Positions 1 to 9,826 of a DNA stretch of 34,735 bases are shown here, one piece after another. Under the pieces are notes generated by a model. That model had not been told where the DNA came from and made no database searches. It was given only the letters and a program-made list of their open reading frames with translations. Source of the stretch: Gracilibacillus halophilus YIM-C55.5 (lineage in GTDB: Bacteria > Bacillota > Bacilli > Bacillales > Amphibacillaceae); the NCBI RefSeq assembly GCF_000359605.1, contig NZ_APML01000010.1, forward strand, positions 1 through 34,735, given 5' to 3'. The first letter of the stretch is position 1. Each line of letters opens with the position of its first letter. The position numbers and the translations under genes were made by a program.

Positions 1-22
1 AGTCTCCGTATTTTGCCTACGC

Positions 23-78
23 TTAATGTCAAATTGTTCGGATTTTTGCTCTTGCTATTTAGTTTTGTTCCAGCCTCT
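23..78. repeat. Partial copy of a dispersed inverted-repeat element
   Basis: Positions 63-78 read TTTTGTTCCAGCCTCT, matching 14 of 16 bases of the right arm of the inverted repeat at 16435-16451. The inner sequence upstream (a TGTTCGGATTTTT run near 33-45) also resembles the inner part of that element. The matching left arm would lie outside the window. The repeat overlaps the stop codon of the minus-strand gene at 77-556 and may end its transcript. This is an inference from similarity to a single other copy. Confidence 0.45.
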
Positions 79-556
79 ATCTCTTCCAAAGAATATAACC
101 TCCGATAACGATTAAAATAACGGGCCAGAAGCGTTCAATCCAATTCATCGTTTCATAAATCCAGTCAAACCATTCAGGTGTACTGGAGGCAAATAAAGCA
201 AATAGGGATAATCCCAACAAAATCAAGCCAGGTAATAACCCTTTTTTAAATTTCGTATAACGCAATAAAAATGCAAGACTTACGATTAATGTATACATTC
301 CCCAATGATCAATCCAAAACGGATAGTAACGTAAGCTGTGAAAATGAATTCCCAATCCTAAAAGAAGTGCCCCAGGAAAAATGTTTTTATAATCTTTGGC
401 AGAATACGCATAAAATAAGAAGGCAGCTCCAATAACGATTAAAAGGGTGGGCCAAGAGTAAAAGTCAGTTAATATAGGAAGCCTAAGTTCACGTAATAAG
501 AAGAAGATGCCAATGCCAATCAAAAGGTATGCCATTAATTTATTTTTCTTGTTCAC
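77..556 (-). CDS. Small polytopic membrane protein, LiaI/LiaF-like transmembrane domain
   Basis: This 159-residue protein is almost wholly hydrophobic, with about six membrane segments. It has the repeated pattern 'LIGIGIFFLL ... WPTLLIVIG' and ends 'WPVILIVIGGYILWKR'. That alternation is typical of the LiaI-LiaF-like membrane region found in cell-envelope stress proteins of Firmicutes, but the C-terminal LiaF domain is absent. The start is GTG at 556, because AGGAGG lies six bases upstream (563-568). The gene is divergent from the haem operon, and the two share the 557-775 control region. The function is unknown; a structural or sensory role in the membrane is a guess. Family assignment is moderate. 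Confidence 0.75.
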   Translation of the reverse strand: MNKKNKLMAYLLIGIGIFFLLRELRLPILTDFYSWPTLLIVIGAAFLFYAYSAKDYKNIFPGALLLGLGIHFHSLRYYPFWIDHWGMYTLIVSLAFLLRYTKFKKGLLPGLILLGLSLFALFASSTPEWFDWIYETMNWIERFWPVILIVIGGYILWKR

Positions 557-723
557 GGTTCCCCTCCTAACTTTCAGATTAAAATTATTATTATTTAAAA
601 TTGATTTCTTGATAAAATTTAATAGTTGTGGTAAAGTACAAATGAATGAAAAAGATCAATTGTCATTTTACCATAAACAGTACAACCTGTTCATAAAATC
701 ATCACTTCTTTTGAAAAAAAACA

Positions 724-740
724 TGTTATAATAAAGAAAA
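724..740 (+). promoter_or_regulatory. hemA operon promoter (extended -10) with overlapping PerR-like half site
   Basis: TGTTATAAT at 724-732 is a perfect extended -10 for the housekeeping sigma factor, and no good -35 is visible. It gives a leader of about 35 nt before hemA. The same bases start a match to the PerR box TTATAATNATTATAA (726-740, perfect left half, 11 of 14 informative positions). In B. subtilis hemA is known to be under PerR, so a peroxide-responsive operator is plausible. The region is very AT-rich, so the operator match is weak evidence. Confidence 0.55.
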
Positions 741-775
741 AGTTTCGCCTTTTGTTTTATTTGGGGGTAGATAAT

Positions 776-2137
776 GTGCATATTGTAGCAGCAGGAATAA
801 ATTATCGTACCGCGCCGGTCGAAGTGAGAGAAATGCTTGCTTTTTCAGAGGATTCAGTCATTGATGCTATGCAAGAATTAAATCAACGAAAAAGTATTCT
901 CGAAAATGTGATTATTTCCACTTGTAACCGGACTGAAGTATATGCAGTCGTTGATCAATTGCATACGGGACGTTATTTTATTAAGCAATTTTTAGCAGAT
1001 TGGTTTAATATAGATAAAGAAGCCTTTACTGCACATCTCATATTTTATGAAAATGAAGCAGCAGTGGAACATTTATTTCGCTTAAGCTGTGGGTTAGATT
1101 CCATGATTATGGGTGAAACGCAAATTTTGGGGCAAGTCAAACAAACCTTTTTAACAGCACAAGAAGAGAAAATCACTGGCACCATTTTTAATGAATTATT
1201 TAAGCAGGCTATTACATTAGGTAAAAGAAGTCATCGAGAAACGGATATTGGTGAAAATGCTGTATCTGTCAGTTATGCAGCCGTTGAATTATCAAAGAAA
1301 ATATTTTCTGAACTACATGATAAACACATTGTCATTATCGGTGCAGGGAAAATGGGTGAACTGGCCGCAAAAAATTTATATGGTCTCGGTGTCGGTGAGG
1401 TAACAGTTATAAACCGAACGGTAGAAAAAGCAAGAGAGTTGGCCAAACAATTTTACGGAAAAGCACAATCTACTGACCATTTAGCAGACACGCTCATCCA
1501 AGCTGATATTGTCATTAGTTCAACAGGTGCATCAGACTATATTGTGACGAAAGATTGGTATGACAACTTGCATGAAAAACGTAAGGGCAAACCGCTATTT
1601 TTTGTCGATATAGCTGTTCCAAGAGATTTAGATCCAGCTCTAGAAAACTTAGAAAATGTATTCCTTTATGATATCGATGACTTGCAACATGTCGTTGACT
1701 CCAATATGGAAGCGAGAAAGAAAGCAGCTGAAACTGTAGAGTTATGGATCGAAGAAGAAATTGTTGCGTTTCAATCTTGGATTCAAACGTTAGGTGTCGT
1801 TCCCGTTATCACAGCATTGCGAGAACAAGCTCTGTCCATTCAACAAGAAACGATGAATAGCATTGAGAGAAAGATGCCTAACTTAACGGAACGAGAACGA
1901 AAAGTGCTTAACAAACATACGAAGAGTATTGTCAACCAGATGTTAAAGCAGCCTATTTTACAAGCAAAAGAATTTGCTGGACAGAAAGATGCGGATGAGG
2001 CATTGGAATTATTTATGAAAATATTTAATATTGAAGATCGAGTGCAAGAAAATATTCAATCGACAGGAAAAAACCAAGTAATTGCTTTTGATAAAGGGAA
2101 CAGTTCAGAACCTTTACCAAACGCGTCTACCAACTAA
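776..2137 (+). CDS. hemA: Glutamyl-tRNA reductase
   Basis: First gene of the haem operon. It reduces glutamyl-tRNA(Glu) with NADPH to glutamate-1-semialdehyde, the committed step of C5 tetrapyrrole synthesis. The GTG at 776 is chosen over the upstream in-frame TTG at 752: GGGGG lies at 763-767, and this start gives the family N-terminus '[16 protein letters not shown]' and puts the catalytic cysteine of 'STCNRTE' at residue 50, its usual position. The Rossmann motif '[14 protein letters not shown]' follows near residue 185, and a helical dimerisation domain ends the protein. Length is 453 residues, matching Bacillus homologues. HemX follows after 19 nt. The enzyme is usually controlled by haem-dependent proteolysis, with HemX keeping its level low. 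Confidence 0.97.
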   Translation: MHIVAAGINYRTAPVEVREMLAFSEDSVIDAMQELNQRKSILENVIISTCNRTEVYAVVDQLHTGRYFIKQFLADWFNIDKEAFTAHLIFYENEAAVEHLFRLSCGLDSMIMGETQILGQVKQTFLTAQEEKITGTIFNELFKQAITLGKRSHRETDIGENAVSVSYAAVELSKKIFSELHDKHIVIIGAGKMGELAAKNLYGLGVGEVTVINRTVEKARELAKQFYGKAQSTDHLADTLIQADIVISSTGASDYIVTKDWYDNLHEKRKGKPLFFVDIAVPRDLDPALENLENVFLYDIDDLQHVVDSNMEARKKAAETVELWIEEEIVAFQSWIQTLGVVPVITALREQALSIQQETMNSIERKMPNLTERERKVLNKHTKSIVNQMLKQPILQAKEFAGQKDADEALELFMKIFNIEDRVQENIQSTGKNQVIAFDKGNSSEPLPNASTN

Positions 2138-2156
2138 TTAAGGAAGGTATTCCTTT

Positions 2157-2975
2157 ATGCTGGAAGAACGGTTTATTCAGGAATGGATGTTGTTTTTATA
2201 CGGTATAAGTGTCATTTTTTATTTTATTGATTTTCTTTACCAAAACCAGAGAGCGAATCGAGTCGCTTTCTGGCTACTTTCTATGGTTTGGTTGATGCAA
2301 ACCATTTTTTTATTTATCGAAATGTTAACCGCTTCACAGATTCCGATCCAAACATTTAATGATGGGTTATATACGTACACATGGATTATGATTACTATTT
2401 CATTGATCATCCATAGAGTGTATCGGCTTGAGTTTTTTATGTTTTTTATGAGTGTGTTTGGCTTTATTGTTATGGTATTGCATATGATACGCTCGACACA
2501 GATTGTTGATGCTGAACAAATACCGTTTCTATTAGATGAAATGTTATTGGCACATATTGTGTCGGCGTTAACTGCTTATGGGCTCTTTACCGTTTCATTT
2601 ATATTAGCGATGTTGTTTCATATGCAATATTACTTGTTAAAGCAAAAAAATAATTATAAATGGTTGAGGCGATTTCAAGATTTAGAGGGCTTGGAGAGAC
2701 GAGCGTTTCACTTTATTGTCTTAGCAGAACCATTATTACTGCTATCGATTATTTTAGGTGTTGTCTGGGCGTATATGACCGGGACGGAATTTTATTGGGG
2801 CGATAGTAAAACAATTGGGTCAATGATTGTTTTAGTGCTCTATGGTTGGTATATTTACCGGCGTATTCGTCGAAATGATCGAGGAAAAGCTATACTAAGG
2901 CTCAACTTATTTTGTTTTTGTATATTATTAATTAATTTTTTCTTATTTAACACGTTATCGAATTTTCACTTTTGA
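2157..2975 (+). CDS. hemX: HemX, membrane regulator of HemA level (CcsA-like)
   Basis: This 272-residue integral membrane protein has about eight hydrophobic segments and belongs to the cytochrome c assembly (CcsA/CcmC-like) superfamily. Its place between hemA and hemC is the diagnostic hemAXCDBL arrangement. In B. subtilis HemX lowers the cellular amount of HemA by an unresolved mechanism. Membrane segments are obvious throughout (for example 'LLLLSIILGVVWAYMTGTEFYWGDSKT', given here only as the region near residues 193-218), including the W-G-D type segment seen in CcsA-like proteins. An AGGAAGG ribosome binding site precedes ATG 2157. Confidence 0.92.
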   Translation: MLEERFIQEWMLFLYGISVIFYFIDFLYQNQRANRVAFWLLSMVWLMQTIFLFIEMLTASQIPIQTFNDGLYTYTWIMITISLIIHRVYRLEFFMFFMSVFGFIVMVLHMIRSTQIVDAEQIPFLLDEMLLAHIVSALTAYGLFTVSFILAMLFHMQYYLLKQKNNYKWLRRFQDLEGLERRAFHFIVLAEPLLLLSIILGVVWAYMTGTEFYWGDSKTIGSMIVLVLYGWYIYRRIRRNDRGKAILRLNLFCFCILLINFFLFNTLSNFHF

Positions 2976-2995
2976 TAGAGAGGAGCATCTAGTGC

Positions 2996-3931
2996 ATGCG
3001 CAAAATTGTCATAGGCTCAAGAAGAAGTAATTTGGCATTAAAACAATCCGAATGGGTGATTGATCAGCTGAAGAAGCTAACTGGTGATACGTATGAATTT
3101 GAAATTAAAAAAATCGTAACAAAAGGTGATCAAATCTTGAATACAACACTTTCCAAAGTAGGTGGAAAGGGGTTATTTGTAAAGGAAATCGAAAATGCGA
3201 TGTATGATAAGGAAATTGATTTTGCTGTTCATAGTATGAAAGACATGCCATCTGAATTGCCTGAAGGATTAGTGATTGGCTCGATACCTGAACGGGAAGA
3301 TCATCGAGATGCGTTGATTTCCAATGATCATGTTCGCTTTCATGATTTACCAGAAGGATCGATCATCGGGACGAGTAGTTTACGACGCGGGTCACAAATG
3401 TTAGCTGCTAGACCAGATGTAAAAGTGCAGTGGATACGTGGAAATATTGAAACGCGATTACGAAAATTAAAAGAAGAAGATTTTGATGCGATTGTTTTAG
3501 CTACCGCTGGATTGAAACGAATGGGTTGGAGCGAAGAAATTGTTACCGAATACCTTGAACCAGATGTTTGTGTACCAGCTGTGGGGCAAGGAGCATTAGC
3601 AATCGAGTGTCGCGAAGATGACCATGATTTATTGGATCTGTTACAGCAAATTAATGATGACTATACAACAAAGACGGTGATGGCTGAACGTACATTTCTA
3701 CATCTATTAAATGGTGGATGTTCAGTGCCTATTGGTGGATATGCTGATCTTGATGGGGACACGATTACGTTAACAGCGTTAGTCGCTAGCTCTGATGGAA
3801 AAACCGTTTTAACCGAGACGGTGTCGGGAACTGATCCCGAAGCTGTTGGAAGAGAAGCAGCAGAAAAATTACAATCTAGAGGTGCACAAGAGCTTGTCGA
3901 TGAAGCGATCGCGGAGAATGAGCAAGAATGA
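2996..3931 (+). CDS. hemC: Porphobilinogen deaminase (hydroxymethylbilane synthase)
   Basis: Joins four porphobilinogen units into hydroxymethylbilane. The N-terminus '[18 protein letters not shown]' is the family signature. '[13 protein letters not shown]' carries substrate-binding residues, '[10 protein letters not shown]' binds pyrrole carboxylates, and '[11 protein letters not shown]' supplies Cys242, to which the dipyrromethane cofactor is attached (same number as in E. coli). It is 311 residues long, as expected for the family. GAGGAG precedes ATG 2996. The stop overlaps the hemD start as ATGA, which points to translational coupling. Confidence 0.97.
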   Translation: MRKIVIGSRRSNLALKQSEWVIDQLKKLTGDTYEFEIKKIVTKGDQILNTTLSKVGGKGLFVKEIENAMYDKEIDFAVHSMKDMPSELPEGLVIGSIPEREDHRDALISNDHVRFHDLPEGSIIGTSSLRRGSQMLAARPDVKVQWIRGNIETRLRKLKEEDFDAIVLATAGLKRMGWSEEIVTEYLEPDVCVPAVGQGALAIECREDDHDLLDLLQQINDDYTTKTVMAERTFLHLLNGGCSVPIGGYADLDGDTITLTALVASSDGKTVLTETVSGTDPEAVGREAAEKLQSRGAQELVDEAIAENEQE

Positions 3932-4710
3932 GTCCCCCACTGCAAAATAAGAATGTGTTAGTTACACGAGCGAAGGGACAAGCAGCATCTCTTATAGACT
4001 TGTTGAATCATAACGGAGCTGAAGTATATCATGCTCCGTTAATTCGGTTTGAACCAGTGATCACACCGATGAATGATCAAGCATTGACACGTTTAGCCAG
4101 TCAAGATGATTGGTTGTTCTTTACAAGTACTAATACAGTTCATTTTTTTCACCAATATTGTAAAAGGCTAAATATTCACGTACACAACCGAATCGCAGCA
4201 GTGGGAAAGAAAACAGCTACACTGTTACATCAGCTAGGGTATCAAGTTGACTTCAAACCGAGTATTTATCAAGGTACGGTGATGGTTGAGGAATTTGTAG
4301 CAACGTATGGCAATCAGCATCGAGTGACTTTGTTATCAGGGGAAAAAGCGAGGGCGGATATTCCCAATCGCCTGAAACAAAAGCAAGTTGATTTTCAAAA
4401 AATCGTCATTTATCGTACAATGATGAATAGAGCATCACAAGATACATTACAGCATTTCATTGAACATATAGGCATAGATGCATGTTTTTTTACCAGTCCT
4501 TCAACCGTACAAGCTTTTTTGAAATTATTACATACGAATACGATTTCAAGGCAAAAAGACCATTTGTTATGTGTGGCTATCGGTAGTACAACAGCAAACG
4601 AATTAGAAAATCGTCAGTTTCAAAACATTATTTACCCTGATCAGTTTACGACAGAAGCAATGGTTGATTGTCTCATTGAATATTATCAGAGAGAAGGTGA
4701 TTCCCCTTGA
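3928..4710 (+). CDS. hemD: Uroporphyrinogen-III synthase
   Basis: Closes and isomerises hydroxymethylbilane to uroporphyrinogen III. Sequence conservation in this family is low. The call rests on the start '[20 protein letters not shown]', the mid motifs '[10 protein letters not shown]' and '[12 protein letters not shown]', '[10 protein letters not shown]' near the C-terminus, the length of 260 residues, and the operon position between hemC and hemB. ATG 3928 overlaps the hemC stop, and the hemD stop in turn overlaps the TTG start of hemB. The three genes are therefore tightly coupled. Confidence 0.93.
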   Translation: MSPPLQNKNVLVTRAKGQAASLIDLLNHNGAEVYHAPLIRFEPVITPMNDQALTRLASQDDWLFFTSTNTVHFFHQYCKRLNIHVHNRIAAVGKKTATLLHQLGYQVDFKPSIYQGTVMVEEFVATYGNQHRVTLLSGEKARADIPNRLKQKQVDFQKIVIYRTMMNRASQDTLQHFIEHIGIDACFFTSPSTVQAFLKLLHTNTISRQKDHLLCVAIGSTTANELENRQFQNIIYPDQFTTEAMVDCLIEYYQREGDSP

Positions 4711-5693
4711 CAAATCATAAATTTGACAGACATCGAAGACTCCGACGTTCTCCTGTGATGCGTTCATTTGTAAGGGAAACAAAAGTCCAAGTGAATGATT
4801 TGGTGTATCCTTTGTTTGTGGTAGAAGGTGAAAAGATGAAGAAGGAAGTCCCTTCTATGCCAGGCGTATATCAAATTTCATTGGATTATCTAGATGAAGA
4901 GATTGACGAATTACAAGATTTAGGAATTCCTAGTATTTTACTTTTCGGTATTCCAAAAGAAAAAGATGACGTAGGCTCTGGTGCTTATGATCCCAATGGA
5001 ATTGTTCAACAGGCAATTCGTCAAATTAAACAAAAAACAGACGATCTATTAGTGATTGCCGATACATGTCTTTGTGAGTATACAGATCATGGTCATTGTG
5101 GTGTGATTCATAACCATGATGTTGATAACGACCAGTCACTCCCACTTCACGTACAAACGGCAATTACGCAAGCAGAAGCAGGTGCTGATATTATTGCTCC
5201 ATCGAATATGATGGACGGCTTTGTAACCGAAATTCGTCAAGGACTTGATGAAGCGGGTTATAAAGAAATTCCGATTATGTCATATGCTGTTAAGTACGCG
5301 TCCGCTTTTTATGGGCCGTTTCGTGATGCTGCTGATAGTAGTCCGCAATTTGGTGACCGAAAAACATATCAAATGGATCCAGCGAATCGCTTAGAAGCCT
5401 TGCGAGAGGCAGCAACAGATGTGGAAGAAGGAGCCGATTTTCTTATTGTCAAGCCAGCATTAAGTTATATGGATGTAATTCGCGAGGTTCGAAATGCACA
5501 CCATGTCCCAGTTGTCGCCTATAATGTGAGCGGAGAATATTCCATGGTAAAAGCAGCTAGTCAAAATGGTTGGATCGATGAGAAAGAGGTTGTGTTAGAG
5601 AAAATAACGGCGATGAAACGCTCAGGAGCAGATATCGTGATCACATATTTCGCAAAAGACGTTGCTAAATGGTTAAAGGAAAATGATCAATAA
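4707..5693 (+). CDS. hemB: Delta-aminolevulinic acid dehydratase (porphobilinogen synthase)
   Basis: Condenses two 5-aminolevulinate molecules into porphobilinogen. The start is TTG 4707, overlapping the hemD stop, with GAGAAGGTGA just upstream, and gives the family N-terminus '[20 protein letters not shown]'. The zinc-binding cysteines are in '[14 protein letters not shown]', the Schiff-base lysines in '[16 protein letters not shown]' and '[13 protein letters not shown]'. Length is 328 residues, near the usual 325-330. The gene is followed five to fifteen bases later by hemL. Confidence 0.97.
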   Translation: MTNHKFDRHRRLRRSPVMRSFVRETKVQVNDLVYPLFVVEGEKMKKEVPSMPGVYQISLDYLDEEIDELQDLGIPSILLFGIPKEKDDVGSGAYDPNGIVQQAIRQIKQKTDDLLVIADTCLCEYTDHGHCGVIHNHDVDNDQSLPLHVQTAITQAEAGADIIAPSNMMDGFVTEIRQGLDEAGYKEIPIMSYAVKYASAFYGPFRDAADSSPQFGDRKTYQMDPANRLEALREAATDVEEGADFLIVKPALSYMDVIREVRNAHHVPVVAYNVSGEYSMVKAASQNGWIDEKEVVLEKITAMKRSGADIVITYFAKDVAKWLKENDQ

Positions 5694-5707
5694 GGAAGGT
5701 GTCAAAC

Positions 5708-7000
5708 ATGGGTACAAATCAAAAATCTGTAGATGCATTCAAAAAAGCTGTTGAAGTAATGCCAGGTGGTGTGAATTCACCAGTTCGTGCGTTTCGATCA
5801 GTGGGTATGGATCCGATCTTTATGGAACAAGGGAAAGGGTCTCAAATTACTGATATTGATGGAAATGAGTATATTGACTATGTTCTAAGTTGGGGACCAT
5901 TAATTTTAGGACATGCTGATGATCGTGTTGTAACGAAATTAAAAGAAGTTACGGAAAAAGGAACCAGCTTCGGTGCTCCGACCGAAGTTGAAAACGAACT
6001 AGCACAGCTTGTGATTGACCGCGTACCTTCAATTGAAATGTTACGGATGGTGAATTCAGGTACAGAAGCGACAATGAGTGCGCTACGATTGGCTAGAGGT
6101 TATACAGGAAAAAATAAAATCTTAAAGTTTGAAGGCAATTATCATGGACATGGTGACTCTTTATTAATCAAGGCTGGTTCTGGTGTAGCAACATTAGGTT
6201 TACCAGATAGCCCAGGTGTACCTGAAAGTACAGCACAGCATACAATTACGGTCCCGTATAATGATTTAGAAAGCTTGCGCTATGCATTTGAACAATATGG
6301 TGATGATATTGCTGCTGTTATTGTTGAGCCCGTATCTGGAAATATGGGTGTTGTCCCGCCTCAAGGCGAATTTTTACAACAATTGCGTAATATTACGACA
6401 GATCATGGCTCCTTGCTTGTCTTTGATGAAGTGATGACTGGTTTTCGTGTCGGTTATCATTGTGCACAAGGTCATTTTAATGTAACACCAGACCTTACTT
6501 GTTTAGGAAAAGTTATCGGTGGTGGTCTTCCTGTCGGTGCGTATGGTGGCAAACGTGAAATTATGGAAAAAATCGCGCCAACTGGTGATATTTATCAAGC
6601 AGGTACGCTATCAGGTAATCCACTTGCCATGACGGCAGGGCTTGAAACGTTAAAAGCGATGACAAAAGAAGAATATCAATCCATTAATGAAAAGATTGAT
6701 CGATTAGTGGAAGGCTATCAACGGGCAGCTGAGAAGTACGATGTGAATATTCAAATCAATCGAGCAGGTTCCATGCTTGGAATATTCTTTGCTGATGAAC
6801 CTGTTGTGAATTATGAAACAGCGAACAATTCAGACCTTGAAGCATTTGCCACCTATTATCGAACCATGGTAGCAGAAGGTATCTTTTTACCACCATCTCA
6901 GTTTGAAGGCATATTTTTATCCACTGCTCATACGGATGAAGATATAGACAAAACCATTCAAGCTGTAGATCAAGCATTCGCTGCCATCGCAAAATCATAA
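5708..7000 (+). CDS. hemL: Glutamate-1-semialdehyde 2,1-aminomutase
   Basis: PLP enzyme that converts glutamate-1-semialdehyde to 5-aminolevulinate, channelled from HemA. ATG 5708 is preferred to the in-frame GTG at 5699 because AAGGAAGG ends eight bases before it. Landmarks are '[11 protein letters not shown]' near the N-terminus, '[14 protein letters not shown]', '[11 protein letters not shown]', and '[16 protein letters not shown]' with Lys268 as the PLP lysine. Length is 430 residues. This is the last gene of the haem operon, followed directly by an intrinsic terminator at 7009-7053. Confidence 0.97.
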   Translation: MGTNQKSVDAFKKAVEVMPGGVNSPVRAFRSVGMDPIFMEQGKGSQITDIDGNEYIDYVLSWGPLILGHADDRVVTKLKEVTEKGTSFGAPTEVENELAQLVIDRVPSIEMLRMVNSGTEATMSALRLARGYTGKNKILKFEGNYHGHGDSLLIKAGSGVATLGLPDSPGVPESTAQHTITVPYNDLESLRYAFEQYGDDIAAVIVEPVSGNMGVVPPQGEFLQQLRNITTDHGSLLVFDEVMTGFRVGYHCAQGHFNVTPDLTCLGKVIGGGLPVGAYGGKREIMEKIAPTGDIYQAGTLSGNPLAMTAGLETLKAMTKEEYQSINEKIDRLVEGYQRAAEKYDVNIQINRAGSMLGIFFADEPVVNYETANNSDLEAFATYYRTMVAEGIFLPPSQFEGIFLSTAHTDEDIDKTIQAVDQAFAAIAKS

Positions 7001-7008
7001 CATCATGT

Positions 7009-7053
7009 AAAAAGAGAGCTTACTCTTATTATTAGAGTGGGCTCTCTTTTTTT
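7009..7053 (+). terminator. Intrinsic terminator of the haem operon
   Basis: AAAGAGAGC (7011-7019) pairs with GCTCTCTTT (7041-7049), with an inner ACTCT/AGAGT stem, followed by a run of seven T. It lies nine bases after the hemL stop. Confidence 0.92.
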
Positions 7054-7068
7054 ATCGTGGTAAGCAAA

Positions 7069-7097
7069 GCATAATCGGAGAAGTTGTCACATATATT
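7069..7097 (+). promoter_or_regulatory. Candidate sigma-E promoter of spoVID
   Basis: GCATAAT (7069-7075) and CATATATT (7090-7097) lie 14 bases apart, which is the spacing expected for the mother-cell sigma-E consensus (ATATT ... CATACA-T). spoVID is sigma-E-dependent in B. subtilis. The -10 matches incompletely. The same 14-base spacing is seen in front of spoIVFA at 26992-27020. Confidence 0.5.
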
Positions 7098-7145
7098 GTA
7101 ACCGAGGAGCTGGTCCGTTAAAGGATTTAAGTGAGGGGGAATTTG

Positions 7146-8201
7146 ATGTCAGACACTTTTTCATTTCCATTAAATGAAACGATTGCTTTTCATCCAGAAC
7201 AAGAAGTGGAGGAAATGTTAGGAATTGCATTAGAACCGGTCATTTCGATTCAAGAAATGGATGATGTTGTTTCGCTCCGAGGTGTAATGGAATTAAAAGG
7301 AGAGTATAAAAAAGGAGAAAATGATCAAGTTGATCGCTCAATTTCGGCTGATTCACCTTATGCAGAACGAATAGAGAATCTATCCGATGATATTTGTGAA
7401 TTTTTTCATAAGTTTATTGTAGATGTACAGATTCCAATGGAACGAGTGGCCAATGTGGAAGATGTCGAAATTGAAATCGAACATTTTGACTATTCATTAC
7501 GATCATCACAAGAAATGAAAATCGAAGCCAATCTACAGATTCATGGCATAAACGATGAGGAAGTCACAAGTTCATTGGCTGAAGATACACTAGAAGCATT
7601 CTCAGACACAAGAGAATCAGCAAACAACGATGGGGAGGTGTTCCAATTTACTGTAAATGAAGATCGTCAATTAGAAGAGAATGAACAGCCATATGACGAA
7701 CAAGAAAACGAATTGGAACCGAATACTGATGAAAAACTAGAATATGAAAGAAATGAAGAAAAACAGCGTGCTATAGAGGAAGTAGAAGCAGAAGATCGGG
7801 AAGAAGCAGAAGATACACCCTCTAGAGAAGCAAGTGAAGCCAATAGCATGAACGAAGAAGATAACAACGTTGGAGATATAACATCTCGTGAAGGAGAGAA
7901 AGAGGAAGAAGAAGAGCCTGTTTTGGAAGAAGATGAAAAAGATTCGGATACACTTCATGTGCAAGGGCGTCGAGATCAAATTCCTGATGATTCTAGTTAT
8001 TTACTTCATATATTTGCTGATGAAGAAGAATCATCTTATTCTCGTTTAAAATTGTATATTGTTCAACCCGAAGATCACATTGAAAAAATTGCAGAAAAAT
8101 ATAATACTTCTGCCAATAGTATTTTGAGAACGAATCGTTTAGATGAAGATGAATTAGCGGAAGGGCAACTCATTTACATTCCAGTATCTTCAGCGGAATA
8201 G
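7146..8201 (+). CDS. spoVID: SpoVID, spore coat encasement morphogenetic protein
   Basis: Mother-cell protein that guides coat proteins around the forespore. The N-terminal ~110 residues ('FSFPLNETIAFHPEQEVEEM', 'SLRGVMELKGEYKK') form the conserved SpoVID domain. Roughly residues 155-280 are a highly acidic, low-complexity Glu-rich linker. The C-terminus is a LysM domain ('YIVQPEDHIEKIAEKYNTSA' to 'LAEGQLIYIPV'). ATG 7146 is chosen because GAGGGGG sits at 7133-7139; the upstream in-frame GTG at 7131 overlaps this site. Length is 351 residues, much shorter than the 575 of B. subtilis, mostly through the linker. A terminator follows, although ysxE is the usual operon partner. Confidence 0.93.
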   Translation: MSDTFSFPLNETIAFHPEQEVEEMLGIALEPVISIQEMDDVVSLRGVMELKGEYKKGENDQVDRSISADSPYAERIENLSDDICEFFHKFIVDVQIPMERVANVEDVEIEIEHFDYSLRSSQEMKIEANLQIHGINDEEVTSSLAEDTLEAFSDTRESANNDGEVFQFTVNEDRQLEENEQPYDEQENELEPNTDEKLEYERNEEKQRAIEEVEAEDREEAEDTPSREASEANSMNEEDNNVGDITSREGEKEEEEEPVLEEDEKDSDTLHVQGRRDQIPDDSSYLLHIFADEEESSYSRLKLYIVQPEDHIEKIAEKYNTSANSILRTNRLDEDELAEGQLIYIPVSSAE

Positions 8202-8206
8202 CGAAT

Positions 8207-8239
8207 AATCCCTTGGCAATTACATTGGCAAGGGATTTT
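8207..8239 (+). terminator. Intrinsic terminator after spoVID
   Basis: AATCCCTTG and CAAGGGATT form a nine-base-pair stem, with an inner CAA/TTG extension past a G-G mismatch, then TTTTC. The T run is short, so some read-through into ysxE is possible. Confidence 0.75.
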
Positions 8240-8288
8240 CTATGTTTCTTCCTATAGTCATTTCATGATTGAAAAAGGAGGGATTGCC

Positions 8289-9290
8289 TTGAATGATATA
8301 AATCTCACAAAGTACTATCCGATTCAGCCCATTGATCAATTCACAATAACGGATCGTATCACTCAAGTGCGAACAAAAGATCAATTATACGCATTGCGAA
8401 AGGCAAGGTTATCAATAAGTGATGTCGGTAGATGGGAGGCGCTCTGTCAATTTGTTCAACAACAATATATTTATGGTTATATTCCTGTTTACCAAACTCA
8501 TCAACAGACATTCTATGTTGTAGAACATGATACGGTATATTATTTAATGCCGTGGATAGAAACGAATATTCCTGAACAAGACCAACCTATACACGAATAT
8601 GCTGATATATTTCATTCGTTAGGCAAATTACATGCTTCAACATGGCAAAAACAAAACCTTAATCGAAGTCAATTACAGAATTTAGATCACAATTCCTCAT
8701 TTATACAAACGATTCGAGAACAGCTACTATCGATGATACGCTTTTTTGAAGCCAAACGATTTATGTCTCCACTTGAATTGCAAGCCTGCATGTATTATCG
8801 CGATATTGAAACAGTGATTAATGAAGTGGAACACTGGCAGAACTTTTATCAGGAAGCTCTGCAGCAAACAGATTATGTTCATTATTGTTTATGTCATGGT
8901 CATGTGAAACCTTCACATCATTTACACGGGAGAAACCATCAATTTTTTATTAATTATGAGTTTTCACAGTTTGCCTCCCCCATTTCAGACTTAGCCCAAT
9001 ATTTTTCGCACGTATTTACGTATCATGATACAGATCTCGAAAAACTTCAAGAAGGTTTCATGATTTATCAACAATACTTACCCATCAATGATGTAGAAAA
9101 AACTCTCTTAATCATCCAATTATTATCTCCACTTAACTATCTGCAACAATTACACGATTATGTGCAACAATCAGAAACCCCCCTCGTTCAACAAGTGATT
9201 CAATTGGAGCAAGAATATCGAAGGCTTATGTTTGCTCTTGAATGGCAAGAGTTAATGCAAGGATCCTTATCATTACAAGAAGAAGCTTAA
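8289..9290 (+). CDS. ysxE: YsxE, CotS-family spore coat protein
   Basis: Protein of 333 residues that resembles the CotS/YsxE group of spore coat proteins, with a kinase-like (APH-type) fold. Seen in the sequence: 'LYALRKARLS' (lysine of the nucleotide-fold region), 'VYYLMPWIETN', 'FHSLGKLHAST', 'YCLCHGHVKPSHHLHG' (matching the catalytic-loop region, H-G-x-x-x-P-x-x-x) and 'FINYEFSQFASPISDLAQYF'. The catalytic Asp of true kinases is not obvious in the loop, so it is probably a non-enzymatic coat protein. The TTG start at 8289 is chosen because AAAGGAGGG is at 8275-8283. Position next to spoVID is conserved in bacilli. Confidence 0.88.
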   Translation: MNDINLTKYYPIQPIDQFTITDRITQVRTKDQLYALRKARLSISDVGRWEALCQFVQQQYIYGYIPVYQTHQQTFYVVEHDTVYYLMPWIETNIPEQDQPIHEYADIFHSLGKLHASTWQKQNLNRSQLQNLDHNSSFIQTIREQLLSMIRFFEAKRFMSPLELQACMYYRDIETVINEVEHWQNFYQEALQQTDYVHYCLCHGHVKPSHHLHGRNHQFFINYEFSQFASPISDLAQYFSHVFTYHDTDLEKLQEGFMIYQQYLPINDVEKTLLIIQLLSPLNYLQQLHDYVQQSETPLVQQVIQLEQEYRRLMFALEWQELMQGSLSLQEEA

Positions 9291-9475
9291 ATCCATTCCA
9301 ACTGAAAGGCGACAAAAATGCCAATTAATATGCCAAGTAATAATACATCAAAAGTAGTTGGGAGGAAGATGGTGCGTATACTTTGAAAAATAACAATTGG
9401 AAGAATGCACCTTTCGCAGACGAAAATCCATTCTCTAGCCCATGGTGGTAGACGATACCGGTAATATCGTGACAT
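9287..9475 (-). CDS. Small membrane protein, possible YszA counterpart
   Basis: Sixty-two residues, convergent with and overlapping the last four bases of ysxE. A basic/aromatic N-terminus ('MSRYYRYRLPPWAREW') is followed by two hydrophobic segments ('CILPIVIFQSIRTIF' and 'FDVLLLGILIGIFVAF'). The ATG at 9475 has GGAGGG six bases upstream (minus strand); the longer reading frame to 9514 lacks a site. B. subtilis has a small gene, yszA, at the same place between ysxE and valS, but I cannot confirm homology, so no symbol is given. Function unknown. Confidence 0.7.
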   Translation of the reverse strand: MSRYYRYRLPPWAREWIFVCERCILPIVIFQSIRTIFLPTTFDVLLLGILIGIFVAFQLEWI

Positions 9476-9796
9476 CTTTTTCCCTCCAGTTTCTGTTTGG
9501 TGTATCATATGCATCCAGACATCGCATGTGCTACTTGGTTATATAGTAAAAGAGTACTTATCATATTTTATGAAATTGTTACGCTTTTTTGCAGGAATTA
9601 TCCATCTTTATCTAGAATATGTTATAGAAATGATCAAAGTACAAAAGTCCTAACTTATGAATGAATTTGAAACAGGGTTCGGAGGTGTTCGAAGGTGTAG
9701 CTCATCATTCAAATTAAGTATTGATTAAGAAAATTGTACCTTGAGTAATATGTAATGGCTGTGCCTTTTGTCTTATATATGATACAATCGTTTTAG
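9476..9796. other. Intergenic region without recognised features
   Basis: AT-rich sequence upstream of the small minus-strand gene. Only very short reading frames are seen, none with a convincing ribosome binding site. No structured RNA or repeat is recognised here. Confidence 0.5.
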
Positions 9797-9826
9797 TTGG
9801 CAAAGTGAATAATATTGGTTTATAAT
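9797..9826 (+). promoter_or_regulatory. Sigma-A-like promoter for the riboswitch transcript
   Basis: TTGGCA (9797-9802), an 18-base spacer, then TATAAT (9821-9826). It would start a leader of about 255 nt that contains the c-di-GMP riboswitch and ends at the SinI-like gene. No closer strong promoter is evident between here and the riboswitch. Confidence 0.65.

Noticed and set aside
507..731. 74-residue plus-strand reading frame before hemA
   Set aside because: It overlaps the start of the minus-strand membrane gene and the hemA promoter, lacks a ribosome site and has no family features.
752..775. TTG at 752 as the hemA start
   Set aside because: Ribosome site and family N-terminus fit GTG 776, which places the catalytic Cys at residue 50.
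3661..3945. 94-residue minus-strand frame in hemC
   Set aside because: Antisense to the conserved catalytic region of HemC without its own signals.
7667..7979. Two minus-strand frames rich in Ser or Phe in spoVID
   Set aside because: They mirror the Glu/Asp-rich linker codons on the plus strand and are not genes.
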